Source: DATKAS01 sp963773315 (lineage in GTDB: Bacteria; Actinomycetota; Acidimicrobiia; Acidimicrobiales; DATKAS01). Taken from it: DNA of 64,000 bases. The notes under the pieces are model-generated. The model searched no databases, was not told the DNA's origin, and saw only the letters and a program-made list of their open reading frames with translations. This document shows, piece by piece, positions 52,731-61,616 of this stretch. A program made the position numbers and the translations under genes. Location: contig CAVZAF010000005.1 in the NCBI GenBank assembly GCA_963773315.1, forward strand, positions 434,001-498,000, written 5' to 3'. The first letter of the stretch is position 1, and every line of letters starts with the position of its first letter.

Positions 52731-52742
52731 TTTAGTGCTAAA
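52731..52742. promoter_or_regulatory. TTTAGTGCTAAA element, copy 1
   Basis: Five-base inverted arms around TG, in the 40-base gap between divergent SRPBCC and amine oxidase genes. The copy at 56858 is identical over 16 bases including the following TACT; 56805 is a one-mismatch reverse copy. Proposed operator of the LitR-like regulator. Confidence 0.55.
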
Positions 52743-52762
52743 TACTGTTACAGTCCACACCG

Positions 52763-54011
52763 ATGCGAATTGCGATCGTAGGAACCGGGATCTCAGGGCT
52801 TGCCGCCGCGCGCGCCCTCGCGCGTGTGCACGACGTGACGGTGTTCGAGGCCGACGATCGACCGGGCGGGCACACCAACACGGTGCGCGTCGATCTCGGT
52901 GACGAGACCCATGAGGTCGACACCGGCTTCATCGTCTTCAACGAGCCGAACTACCCCCGATTCACCCGACTTCTCGACGAGCTCCAGATCGAGACCGCTG
53001 CGACGGAGATGAGCTTCTCGGTGACGGACGAGCGCAGCGGCGTCGTGTGGTCCGGAAGGTTCCCTGGCGGAGTCTTCGCGCAGCGCACCAACGCGCTCCG
53101 ACCGGCGTTCTGGCGGATGCTCGCGGACGTCACACGCTTCAATCGACGAGCGCGGCAGATCCTCGAGTCGCGACCACGACCCGACGTCTCACTCGAGGCT
53201 CTGCTGGCAGACGGCCGATGGTCGGCCGAGTTCGTCAACTGGTACCTCGTCCCGCTGGGCGCGGCGATCTGGTCCGCCAACCCGGCGACGTTCACGCGCT
53301 ACCCCGCCGACTCGTTCGCCCGGTTCTTCGACAACCACGGGCTCCTTCGCCTGCGAGGTTCGCTGCCATGGCGCACCATCCCCGGCGGCGCCCGACGATA
53401 TGTGGATGCAATCATTCGGCCGCTGGGAACGCGGCTGCGCACCGCGACGCCGATCGAGAAGATCGTCCGCCGCGACCACGAGGTCGAGCTCTACGTGGCC
53501 GGGACCGGGCCCGAACGCTTCGATCACGTCATCGTCGCGACCCACAGCGATCAGGCTCTCGCACTCTTGAGCGACCCGTCTCCGTCGGAACGCGCGATCC
53601 TCGGCGCCTTCCGATACCAACCGAACACGGCGGTGTTGCACACCGACGCGCGCATGCTTCCACCTCTCCGGCGCGCCTGGGCGAGCTGGAACTACCACCG
53701 TCCGGCCGACGACGGCGAAGTCGCCGCGGTGACGTACCACATGAACCGGCTTCAGAGCATCCGCTCGCGCCACGAGATCTGCGTCACACTCAACCGCGGG
53801 AACGAGATCAAACCGGAGACGGTCCTCGCGACGATCCCCTACTCGCATCCGGTCTTCGACCGCGCTCGCCATCGCGGCCCAGCAGCGGCACTCCGAGATC
53901 AGCGGGCAGCGGCGAACTTCGTACTGCGGGGCCTACTGGGGATACGGCTTCCACGAAGATGGAGCCGCGAGCGCGCAACGCGTCTGCGCCGAGCTGGGAG
54001 TCCGCTGGTGA
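52763..54011 (+). CDS. NAD(P)/FAD-binding amine-oxidase-like protein (apparent frameshift)
   Basis: About 415 residues. The FAD motif is IAIVGTGISGLAAARALA near residue 3, and EADDRPGGHTNTV and VDTGFIVFNEPNYP follow. FVNWYLVPLGAAIWSA lies near 160. At about 53862 the frame changes into LAIAAQQRHSEISGQRRTSYCGAYWGYGFHEDG, the typical C-terminus of this family, ending with TGA at 54009. It belongs to the amine-oxidase-like flavoproteins that occur with DUF1365 and cyclopropane-synthase genes and act in fatty-acid modification in the membrane. Probably intact in the organism. Confidence 0.8.
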
Positions 54012-54770
54012 ACAGTGCAATCTTCGAAGGCACCGTCTATCACCGACGCGTTCTGCCTGTTCGCCACGAATTCGCGCAGCGGGTCGCGCTCCCGCTGCTC
54101 GACCTCGACGAAGTCGACGAGGTCTGCTCGCTCCATCCGTTGTGGTCGAGACGACCGAGTGAACGCAGTCCAGTTCCGTCGCTCGGACTTCTACGGTCCC
54201 TCGGATCAGCCGCTCGCCGAGGCGATCCGCGATCTGGTCAAGGAACGGACGGGCGCCCGGCCCGAGGGGTCGGTCCGCATGCTCGCCCACCTCCGCACAT
54301 GGGGCTGGCTCTTCAATCCGATCACCTGCTATTGGTGCTGGGACGAGGGAGACCGCGCTGTCCAAGCGCTCGTAGCCGACGTCACGAGCACGCCGTGGCA
54401 TGGGCGACACGCGTACGTCCTCGAGTACTCCGGCGAGGAGCAATGGTTCGAAAAGGAGCTCCACGTGTCGCCCTTCCTCTCGATGGACCAGCGCTACCGA
54501 ATCACGGCATCGGTCCCCGACCAGAGCGTCGCGATTCGGATCGAGAGCCACACTGACGACGGCCTCGTTCTCGAGGCCGGTCTCACCGCAACGAGACAGA
54601 GCATCACCCGCCATGCACTCGGGCGTTTGCTCTGGCGTCATCCGATGTTGACGGCGCGCGTGTCGGCCCGCATCTACACCGAGGCAGCCCGGCTCGCGCT
54701 CAAGGGCACGCCCATCCACCGTCATCCGAGTCGCCCCGCGGTCCCGGGCGCATCGGGAGGCCGACCGTGA
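54008..54770 (+). CDS. DUF1365 family protein (apparent frameshift)
   Basis: About 253 residues in two frames. The first frame, from the GTG at 54008 that overlaps the amine-oxidase stop, reads SAIFEGTVYHRRVLPVRHEFA and DLDEVDEV. The second, from about 54150, reads VNAVQFRRSDFYGPSDQPL, HLRTWGWLFNPITCYWCWD near residue 100 and HVSPFLSMDQRYRI near 165. All are DUF1365 hallmarks. The biochemical role is unknown, but it is almost always encoded between an amine-oxidase-like flavoprotein and a cyclopropane-type methyltransferase, as here. One indel explains the break. Confidence 0.8.
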
Positions 54771-55954
54771 GATCTGCTCGCGGGGCCGCTCGGTCAACTG
54801 TGCTCGCGCTCGCCCCACGCCTCGACCGGGGAACGCTGGTGATCGAGGACGAGGCCGGCACACGCCACGTCTGCGGTGCCGGGGCACCGACTGTCGAAGT
54901 TCGCGTGCACGACGACCGCGCCTGGTCAGCGGTGGCCCTCCGTGGGTCGATCGGTCTCGGGGAGTCCTACGCACAGGGCTGGTGGGATTGCGACGACCTC
55001 CCGTCACTCTTGCGCATCGTCCTCGCCGCGATGCGCCCTGCGACACGAGCGCTTGACCGCATGGGGACGGCGACCGCGCGCTTCACCGATCCGGTACGGC
55101 GGATCAGAGCGACCCGGGGGCAGCGCGATCGAAGGAACGTCCGGGCGCACTACGACATCTCCAACGACTTCTTCGCGCTGATGCTCGACCCGACCATGAC
55201 CTACTCGTGCGGATTGTTCGAACGTCCACAGATGTCTCTGGTCGACGCGCAGCGCGCCAAGCTCGACCGGATCTGCCGGCTGCTCCAGCTCACGCCTGAC
55301 GACGATCTGCTCGAGATCGGCGGCGGCTGGGGCAGCTTCGCCATCCACGCCGCCTCCTGCTATGGCTGCCGAGTGACGACTACGACGATCTCCTACGCAC
55401 AGTTCGAGGTCGCTCGCAAGCGGGTGGCCAGCGCGGGACTCACGCACCTCATCACTGTTCGGCCAGACCACTACCGAGAGCTCACCGGGCGATACTCGAA
55501 GCTTGCCTCGATCGAGATGTTCGAGGCGGTCGACTGGCGCGACCACGACGACTTCTTCGAATCCTGCTCGCGACTGCTCGACCCGCAGGGGCTGATGGCT
55601 CTGCAGACGATCGTCATCGAGGAAGGCGCCTTCGATCGCACGAAGGTGCACCAAGACTTCATCAAACGCTTCATCTTCCCGGGGGGTTGCCTCCCCTCGG
55701 TCACCTCGCTCGTCAGCTCCGCTGCGCGACACGAGCTTCAGCTCCTCGAGCTGCACGACATCGGACGGCACTATCCAGAGACGCTGCGGCGCTGGCGGTC
55801 CTCTCTCGACACACAACGCGAACGAGTGACCGGTCTCGGTCTCGACGACGACTTCCAACGGTTGTGGACGTTCTACCTCTGCTACTGCGAAGCGGGGTTC
55901 ATCGAGGGTCGCGTGAGCGATGTCCAGGTCCTCCTCCGACCCTCACGATCATGA
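54767..55954 (+). CDS. cyclopropane-fatty-acid synthase family methyltransferase
   Basis: A 395-residue SAM methyltransferase: IGLGESYAQGWWDCDDL near residue 62, VRAHYDISNDFFALMLDPTMTYSCGLFE near 125, SAM motif LLEIGGGWGSFAIHAA near 182, FEAVDWRDHDDFFE near 245, FIKRFIFPGGCLPS near 295 and YCEAGFIEGR near 377 with the bicarbonate-site glutamate. It adds a methylene or methyl group to unsaturated phospholipid acyl chains at the membrane. The GTG start overlaps the DUF1365 stop. Third gene of the operon. It ends six bases inside the convergent regulator. Confidence 0.88.
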   Translation: MRSARGAARSTVLALAPRLDRGTLVIEDEAGTRHVCGAGAPTVEVRVHDDRAWSAVALRGSIGLGESYAQGWWDCDDLPSLLRIVLAAMRPATRALDRMGTATARFTDPVRRIRATRGQRDRRNVRAHYDISNDFFALMLDPTMTYSCGLFERPQMSLVDAQRAKLDRICRLLQLTPDDDLLEIGGGWGSFAIHAASCYGCRVTTTTISYAQFEVARKRVASAGLTHLITVRPDHYRELTGRYSKLASIEMFEAVDWRDHDDFFESCSRLLDPQGLMALQTIVIEEGAFDRTKVHQDFIKRFIFPGGCLPSVTSLVSSAARHELQLLELHDIGRHYPETLRRWRSSLDTQRERVTGLGLDDDFQRLWTFYLCYCEAGFIEGRVSDVQVLLRPSRS

Positions 55955-56795
55955 GCGACTGCCCGAACGCGCGATTCGCTCGATCGCGACCAACGCGCTC
56001 CGACCGTCGAGACCGGACCATTCGTCCGCACCCAGGCGGACCGCGTGGGCGCGATCTCTGACGGCTGCGCCGCCGACCAAGATCGCTACACCGAGGTCGG
56101 CCTGGCGGAGCGCCTTCACGACGGCCCGGACGGCGGCGTCACCGCCCGGGTTCGTGATCGCGATCGCTGGTCGCGACCAGGCGGTTGGCCTCCCTCGCGG
56201 TCTCCACGAACGACGCCGCAGGAGTGTTGGCTCCCATGTCGAGCACCTCGAACCCGACCCCTCGCAACAGATCCGCGAGGATCGCCGACGGGAGCGCGTG
56301 CTGCTCCCCTGCGGGCGCCCCGACCACGACCGTGCCTCGCTTGCGGCCTCGGCGGGCGAACCGGGGCCCGAGCCGACCGACCAGCCGGAGCGCGATCGCA
56401 GTCGCCCGATGCTCGTCCGCGATGCTGAGCTCGCCGGCTGCCCACCCATCCCCCACCACCTCGAGGGCGGGCACGAGAAGGTCGAGGTAGACGTCGGCCG
56501 CCTCGACGCCTGATGCCAACGCCGCCTCGACGACGCCCCATGCCCCGGCCTCGTCGCCCGCCACCATTCGCGCCGCGAGCTTCGCTGGCCCTTCCGACCG
56601 AACAGTGCCGTGCCCGCGAGTTGTCCGTTCGGGCGATCGCATCTTTGCGAGCTCCCCCGGATCGACCATCCACTGGACGCCCTCGCGTCGGGCCGGGAGC
56701 CGACCAGTGCGGACGTACCGGTACGCGGTCATGTAGTGCACTCCAAGACGGTCGGCCGCCTCCTGAAGAGTGATCGGTCTCCGCGCTCGGCTCAT
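55949..56795 (-). CDS. LitR/CarH-like MerR-type regulator with B12-binding domain (apparent frameshift)
   Basis: About 281 residues. The N-terminal helix-turn-helix reads LQEAADRLGVHYMTAYRYVRTGRLPARREG. A helical cobalamin-cap domain follows, with VGDGWAAGELSIADEHRATAIA near residue 120, matching the W...EH motif of CarH/LitR photoreceptors. The Rossmann B12 domain begins GEQHALPSAILADLLRGVGFEVLDMGANTP near 175 with a cobalamin-ligand-like histidine. At about 56165-56178 the frame changes into AIAITNPGGDAAVRAVVKAL and VGGAAVRDRAHAVRLGAD, the rest of that domain. Such proteins repress genes in the dark with adenosylcobalamin and release DNA in light. The light response is inferred. Confidence 0.8.
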
Positions 56796-56804
56796 CGCTC
56801 TCTG

Positions 56805-56816
56805 TTTACCACTAAA
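56805..56816. promoter_or_regulatory. TTTACCACTAAA element, copy 3
   Basis: One mismatch from the reverse complement of the 52731 and 56858 copies, nine bases outside the start codon of the LitR-like gene. Suggests autorepression. Confidence 0.5.
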
Positions 56817-56857
56817 TGACCCCTCGACTTGCTGATGGCTTCGTTCCTTCGGTATGA

Positions 56858-56869
56858 TTTAGTGCTAAA
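56858..56869. promoter_or_regulatory. TTTAGTGCTAAA element, copy 2
   Basis: Identical to copy 1 over 16 bases (it continues TACT). It lies 18 bases before the ATG of the DUF4397 gene, in the region divergent to the LitR-like gene. Confidence 0.55.
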
Positions 56870-56887
56870 TACTACTTGGAGGTCCAA

Positions 56888-57703
56888 ATGCGAAAGCTCG
56901 TCCTACTCCTCGGAGCCGGCCTGCTGGCCATGCTCTCGATGCTCGCGGCGCCAGCGGGCGCCCAACCCGCGACCGGCACGGTCACCGTCATCCATGGGAT
57001 TCCCGGTCTCACTGTCGACGTTTACGTGAACGGCAAGCTCACCCTCGAAGACTTCGCTCCCGATACCGTCACCGCGCCCCTCGAGCTCCCGGCCGGCACG
57101 TATCAGATCGCGATTCGCCCTGCGAACGCCGCCGCCGACTCCGCCCCTGTGCTCGCAGGGTCAGCGACGCTGCCCGCTGGAGCGAACGCGAGCATCGTCG
57201 CCCATCTCGACGCGAGCGGTCAGCCGAAGCTCACCGTCTTCGTCAACGACACGTCGCCGCTGGCCGCAGGAAACGCGCGCCTCGTGGTCCGGCACACGGC
57301 TGCAGCACCTGCGGTCGACGTGCTCGCGAACGGCAAGCCCGCGTTCACGAATCTCACAAACCCGAACGAGGCCAAAGCCGACCTTCCCGCAGGCACCGTC
57401 AGCGCCGTTGTCGCCGCGGCGGGAACGACCACCCCGGTGATCGGGCCCGTCGACCTGACCCTTCCTGCTTCAACCGTCACCGTCGTGTACGCAGTCGGCT
57501 CGCTCGACGGCAAGACCCTGCACCCCCTCGTCCAAAGCATCCCAGTGAGCACGACGCCCGCATCGACGAGCGCACCCGCCCCCGCTCCGCCGGCCGATGG
57601 GCAGCTCCCCAAGACCGGTGCCTCCACGGGCTTGCTCGTGGCCATCGGCCTCGGGAGCCTCGCTGCTGGCGTGATCATCACCCGTCGGTTCGCGACCCGG
57701 TAG
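56888..57703 (+). CDS. DUF4397 surface protein with LPKTG sortase signal
   Basis: 271 residues. A signal peptide (MRKLVLLLGAGLLAMLSML, cleavage after AGA near residue 25) precedes two DUF4397 beta-sandwich repeats: GTVTVIHGIPGLTVDVYVNGK near 30 and ARLVVRHTAAAPAVDVLANGK near 135. A proline/alanine/serine linker then leads to QLPKTGAS near 240, a hydrophobic span and RRFATR. The LPxTG-type end predicts cell-wall anchoring by a sortase, which is not encoded here. GGAGG precedes the ATG. The TTTAGTGCTAAA element in front suggests it belongs to the LitR-like regulon. Confidence 0.87.
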   Translation: MRKLVLLLGAGLLAMLSMLAAPAGAQPATGTVTVIHGIPGLTVDVYVNGKLTLEDFAPDTVTAPLELPAGTYQIAIRPANAAADSAPVLAGSATLPAGANASIVAHLDASGQPKLTVFVNDTSPLAAGNARLVVRHTAAAPAVDVLANGKPAFTNLTNPNEAKADLPAGTVSAVVAAAGTTTPVIGPVDLTLPASTVTVVYAVGSLDGKTLHPLVQSIPVSTTPASTSAPAPAPPADGQLPKTGASTGLLVAIGLGSLAAGVIITRRFATR

Positions 57704-57720
57704 CAGAGCAACACCGAGCT

Positions 57721-57761
57721 CTCCCGTCCGTCCCCGAGTTCGGCTCGGGGTCGGGCGGGAG
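57721..57761 (+). terminator. hairpin terminator after the DUF4397 gene
   Basis: An 18-base arm (57721-57738) pairs with 57744-57761 at 16 of 18 positions around a TTCGG loop, 18 bases after the stop codon. There is no T-run after it, as is usual in GC-rich actinobacteria. The rest of the 57704-58017 gap shows no convincing gene. Confidence 0.65.
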
Positions 57762-58017
57762 CCGCGCTGAGCGAACGTGCGATGCGGAGCCCACATCGCC
57801 GATCTCATGACCTTCGTCGCCTAATCGCTACAAGCCGCGGCGCTGGATCGTCAGGGAAGCGACCGGCTCGCTGTGCGAGATGCTCGTGCTGTTCGAGCCT
57901 GCGGGCGCAGTGAAGGACACCAGCGATCGACGCTCTGATGCCCTCGTGCGGTCACGTGGAGGGCGCGGCAAGAATGCGTCAACACGCCCCGTCCCGCGGA
58001 TCGCCGGAGGTCACGCC

Positions 58018-58599
58018 GTGGAGATCGCAGTGATCGGGACCGGTTTCATCGGAAGCACCCTGGGCCGAGCGTTGGCCGCCGCCGGGCAAGAGGTCACGTT
58101 CGGTTCCCGCCATCCTGGTGACGACGCTGTCGCGGGCGGCACGTCGGCGACCGTCACGACAGTCGCCGACGCGATCGCGCGCGCGGAAGTCATCGTCTTG
58201 GCGCTGCCCGGCGCGGCCGTCGCCGGCCTGACCGCAGAACACGGCGACGTGCTCGCAGGCAAGCTCGTGATCGACGCGACCAACCAGATGGGCCAGCCGG
58301 TTGTCAACGGCCGGGCCGCTCTTCCTTCCAGCATCCGCTACGCGCGTGCGTTCAACACCCTCGGTGGCGAGAACATGGCTGACCCCGTCTTCGCAGATGG
58401 GCCCGCCGACATGTTCTTCTCCGCTCCCGAGGCTGATCGCGCCACCGTCGAAGCTGTCATCGCAGGCGTCGGGCTCCGCCCGATCTACCTCGGCGCGGAC
58501 CAAGAATCTCTCGTTGATGCTCTCTTCCAGATTTGGATCACGCTGGCCGTGAAACAAGGCCGCGGGCGCCGCCTCGCGCTCAGACTCATCGACCACTGA
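58018..58599 (+). CDS. F420/NADP-type oxidoreductase-like Rossmann protein
   Basis: 193 residues: IAVIGTGFIGSTLGRALAAAGQEVTFGSRHP at the start, VIVLALPGAAVAGL near residue 60, KLVIDATNQMG near 80 and YARAFNTLGGENMADPVF near 103. This is the fold of NADPH:F420 reductases and related YqkD-like dinucleotide-binding proteins. True F420 reductases share the GTGxxG and N-terminal strands, but the C-terminus here is short, so a general NADP-binding role is as likely. The GTG at 58018 follows GGAGG. Confidence 0.75.
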   Translation: MEIAVIGTGFIGSTLGRALAAAGQEVTFGSRHPGDDAVAGGTSATVTTVADAIARAEVIVLALPGAAVAGLTAEHGDVLAGKLVIDATNQMGQPVVNGRAALPSSIRYARAFNTLGGENMADPVFADGPADMFFSAPEADRATVEAVIAGVGLRPIYLGADQESLVDALFQIWITLAVKQGRGRRLALRLIDH

Positions 58600-58656
58600 A
58601 CAACCGGCGCGCTCCAAGCACAGCCCTCGCACCGCCTGATTCGCGTTGACAACCGG

Positions 58657-58992
58657 TCAGCCGGCGTCGTCCTCCAGTTCGGCCTCGAGCTCTGCCTCGA
58701 CGGCAGCGATGGCGAAGCCGAGTGCGCGCGCGACGTTGCCGGCCGCCGAGACGGTCCGGGCCGTGCCCACAATGGGGGCGATCGCGACCAGGACGCCCTG
58801 CACGTCAGTCAGCGTGACCCCGGCGTCGAGGGCCGTGCCCGCGTTGACCACGTAGGACAGTGGTGGGGCGTCAGATGCGGCCAGGGCCGCGATTCGAGCC
58901 AGCATCAGCTCGCGAGGCTCGAGGCTGCAGTTCTCGAGCGACACTGCGGTCATCGCCGCGACCGTGTCGAGCAGGGGTGTGTCGTCAGCCAT
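58657..58992 (-). CDS. carboxymuconolactone decarboxylase-like (AhpD-fold) protein
   Basis: 111 residues of the CMD/AhpD helical fold: LEPRELMLARIAALAASDAPPLSYVVNAGTALDAGVTLTDVQGVLVAIAPIVGTARTVSAAGNV. The peroxidase CxxC pair is absent, so it is not an AhpD-type peroxidase. The C-terminus is acidic. An AAGGAG site precedes the ATG. Function unknown. Confidence 0.8.
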   Translation of the reverse strand: MADDTPLLDTVAAMTAVSLENCSLEPRELMLARIAALAASDAPPLSYVVNAGTALDAGVTLTDVQGVLVAIAPIVGTARTVSAAGNVARALGFAIAAVEAELEAELEDDAG

Positions 58993-59216
58993 GTCGGTCT
59001 CCTTCGACTGGTTGGCGCGCCCGCGGATCGGGCGCACCGTGCGGGCGTCATTCTGACGGACGGTTGAGCGCTCAGCATCAGTCAACAGTGACGCGAGCCC
59101 CGCCTCGCACCGAAGGCGCATTTGGTGACGTCACGACAGGCGGCAAGTAGCGTCGGCACTCAGTGTCACGCGGGGTTGTCGGCCCGCAGCGTTGGCCCAT
59201 GCTGGAGGAGGACCCC

Positions 59217-59660
59217 ATGTCCGTTTCCGTCTTGAAGGTCGGCCACGTCGTGCTGCGAGTACGTGAGCTGGATCGGTCGCTGGCTTTCTACTGCGGGGAA
59301 CTCGGACTACGCGAAGTGGCTCGGCGAGACTTCGGCGAGGGCCCGATGGCATTCCTTTCCTCCGGCAACTCACACCACGACATCGCCCTCGTCGAGACCG
59401 GTGTCGATAGTTCGCAGGGCGCTGCATTGCATCATTTCGCGTTGAAGGTCGGCGACTCGCTACGGGACCTGGCGGCGACCAGGAGCGCGCTTGAAGCCCG
59501 AGGGATCCCCGTGCACATGACGCTCGACCACCGCGTGAGCCAGGGCCTGTACGTCTCTGACCCGGACGGCAACCTCATCGAGTTGTACGTGGACGCAGCT
59601 GAGGAGATCTGGCGGGAGGATCCCTCGCGCGTCGCCAACTCCGACCCGCTCATTCTCTGA
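59217..59660 (+). CDS. VOC family (catechol 2,3-dioxygenase-like) protein
   Basis: 147 residues: VLKVGHVVLRVRELDRSLAFYCGELGLREVAR at the start, HHDIALVE near residue 60, ALHHFALKVG near 77 and the SDPDGNLIELYVD ending near 125. Histidines at GHVVL and LHHFAL and the glutamate in LIELY form a complete VOC metal triad, so a single-domain metalloenzyme (ring-cleaving, glyoxalase or resistance protein) is possible. GGAGGAGG precedes the ATG. Confidence 0.8.
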   Translation: MSVSVLKVGHVVLRVRELDRSLAFYCGELGLREVARRDFGEGPMAFLSSGNSHHDIALVETGVDSSQGAALHHFALKVGDSLRDLAATRSALEARGIPVHMTLDHRVSQGLYVSDPDGNLIELYVDAAEEIWREDPSRVANSDPLIL

Positions 59661-60244
59661 GCCCTGCCGATGACACTGCCACCGTCCTGCCAGTGCGGCG
59701 ATGGCAGTGTTCAGCACCGTTCGCCGATGAGTCTGGGCACCAGCGCGGCGTCAAGAACCCCGGTAGCAGTAGTTGCGCGCACAACTAGGGGGCACACGCC
59801 CAGCTCGCGGTCATCCGGCTTCCCTGTCGCGGACCTCTCGAGATGGTGTCATCGGTTGTTCGAACGCTGTGCTCAACGGCAACGCGAGGATCAGATCGTC
59901 CGAGTGATACGCGTCGACCCGCTCAACAACCAGAGGTCCGCGATCCAGTTTCTGGACTACGTCCTCGGGCCTGTCGATGAGAACCCTTGCCGATCGACGT
60001 GGGTGAGATGAACCACCTGGTCTCCGGTTCGTACACCATTGCCGGGCGGCCAACCACAAGTGCGATGTCGGGGAGGGATGGGCCGAAACGCCGACACGGC
60101 GCACAAAGCGAAGGCGTCCGACCCGAGCGTTCGCGTCGCGTCCGCTGCTCGAGCGCTGTGCTCAGGACGTCGCGAGAGTTCTCCAAGCGAGCCTGTGACA
60201 GCATGTCGAGGTCGAGGCTTCGGGGCCCCGACCGAAAGGTTTCG
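59661..60244. other. stretch of 584 bases without a confident gene
   Basis: No frame here resembles a known family or has a good ribosome site. The only clear signal is the palindrome at 59770-59787. Confidence 0.5.
59770..59787. promoter_or_regulatory. MarR-type palindrome, copy 1
   Basis: TAGTTG-CGCGCA-CAACTA: outer arms are perfect inverted repeats and the centre is not. The same arms recur at 60676. Such sites suit MarR or similar dimeric repressors, but no such gene is in the window. Confidence 0.45.
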
Positions 60245-60514
60245 ATGACAGTCCTAAAGCAGCATCACGCGCCCGGCATGCCCGCAGAGGTCTACGACCA
60301 GGTCGCGGCGGGAGCCATGCCATCTCAGAGTAAGGCCGACGGCTTTGTGGCCCACTACGCCATCGTGGAAGACGGCGGTATCACGGTGGTTGAGATCTGG
60401 GACTCGATCGCTCAGCACGACGCTTGGTTCAACGAGGTCGTCAAGCCGCACCTTCCCCCCGACACGCCGGAGCCCAAGTTCACCGAGCTGCACAACAGCA
60501 ACACGAAGCAGTAG
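60245..60514 (+). CDS. small ABM-fold protein
   Basis: 89 residues: MTVLKQHHAPGMPAEVYDQV at the start, then FVAHYAIVEDGGITVVEIWDSIAQHDAWFNEVVKPHLPP. The strand-helix-strand pattern and the VVEIWDS strand are typical of small dimeric ferredoxin-like (antibiotic-monooxygenase-like) proteins. An AAAGG seven to twelve bases upstream is a weak ribosome site. It sits between two MarR-type palindromes with no partner gene. Confidence 0.6.
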   Translation: MTVLKQHHAPGMPAEVYDQVAAGAMPSQSKADGFVAHYAIVEDGGITVVEIWDSIAQHDAWFNEVVKPHLPPDTPEPKFTELHNSNTKQ

Positions 60515-61013
60515 AAGGGCTTGCTAGTCGGAGTCGAACCAACCGAGTGACCACACGGGCAACGCTGGCTTCCCCAAAGTTGCGAGCGTGAGACGTCGGG
60601 CATGGCGCAGATTGCCCGGCATCGAGCCGGCCCGTCGACCCCTCGACCCCGGGCACACCTCGAGGACGCAGGAAGTAGTTGTGTACACAACTAGAAGGTC
60701 CGGCAGTCAACTCGCGGGCGCGACCGTCCGCCTTCCGAAGAACGGGTGACACCGGAAGCGGCGTTCGTCCACCTGGCTCAGGTCAGCCGAGCACCGTCAT
60801 GAGGGCGTCGTCAACGGCCCACATCTCATCGGCGACCGGCGTTCCCACTCGTCGACCGAGCCGCTGGACCTCCACGCCGCCGTCTTGTGGGAGGAGCCTG
60901 TTGTTGAGCTACTTCCAAGCCATCGTGTCGGCAGGATCTTCGCCGGTCTCGCCGCGTACGCGTGTCGACACGCGCGCCCTCGGGGCGATCTCCATCCTCC
61001 ACTTCGGCTGACG
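60515..61013. other. stretch of about 500 bases without a confident gene
   Basis: No convincing coding signal. It contains the perfect palindrome at 60676-60693. A short tRNA T-arm-like string on the minus strand near 60530-60550 does not extend to a full tRNA. Confidence 0.5.
60676..60693. promoter_or_regulatory. MarR-type palindrome, copy 2
   Basis: TAGTTGTGTACACAACTA, a perfect 18-base palindrome with the same outer arms as 59770. Confidence 0.5.
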
Positions 61014-61496
61014 GTGCCGCTCTCCCGCTCCCTGGACGCCACCTTCAAGGTGAGCGTCATCATCAAGGGCGTCGACGGCGCGCTCGAGATCGTCGGCGGA
61101 ATGATCCTGCTCGTCGTCTCGCCGGCGACGCTCGACCACATCGTGCGTTCCTTGACCCAGCACGAGCTCTCGGAAGACCCGCACGACTTCTTCGCCCGGC
61201 ATCTCCTCCACTCGGCCGGACAGCTCGCCCACGGCAGCACGCTGTTCGCTGCCATCTACCTCATCAGCCATGGCGTAGCGAAGGTGGCGCTCGTCATTGC
61301 GCTGCTGCGCGATCAGCTGTGGGCCTACCCGGCGATGATCGTCCTGCTGAGCGCCTTCATCGCCTACCAGCTGTACCGGCTCTCCTACCGACTCACCCTG
61401 GGGCTGACGCTCCTCACCGTCTTCGACTCGTTCGTGGTGTGGTTGACGTGGCGCGAGTACCAGAGCAAGCGCCCGCACGGCCCCGCCCCGAGTTGA
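61014..61496 (+). CDS. DUF2127 membrane protein
   Basis: 160 residues with four membrane spans. The N-terminal SRSLDATFKVSVIIKGVDGALEIVGGMILLVV and the end LTLGLTLLTVFDSFVVWLTWREY are typical DUF2127. HDFFARHLLHSAGQLAHGSTLFAAIYLISHG lies between. The function is unknown. A GTG at 61014 gives the usual family N-terminus; a longer in-frame version from TTG 60885 adds atypical sequence. Confidence 0.78.
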   Translation: MPLSRSLDATFKVSVIIKGVDGALEIVGGMILLVVSPATLDHIVRSLTQHELSEDPHDFFARHLLHSAGQLAHGSTLFAAIYLISHGVAKVALVIALLRDQLWAYPAMIVLLSAFIAYQLYRLSYRLTLGLTLLTVFDSFVVWLTWREYQSKRPHGPAPS

Positions 61497-61616
61497 GATT
61501 CTCAGGGGCGTCGGAGACGCGATCTTTGAGCGGCCCATCGGGTCGTGGGCAAGTGGTCTTGCTTCTCCATTCGTCTTCGACGACGGGCTCCACGACCCCC
61601 GCATAGCGTGCCGCAC

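Noticed and set aside
59811..60104. Possible MarR remnant between the MarR-type palindromes
   Set aside because: A few residues (IDRPED, LVVERVD) recall the MarR wing, but no helix-turn-helix or start can be found in any frame.
60525..60600. tRNA-like string on the minus strand (GGTTCGACTCCGAC, T-arm pattern)
   Set aside because: The T-arm can form, but no matching acceptor stem, D-arm or anticodon arm is found upstream, and no CCA end. Most likely chance, or at best a fragment.
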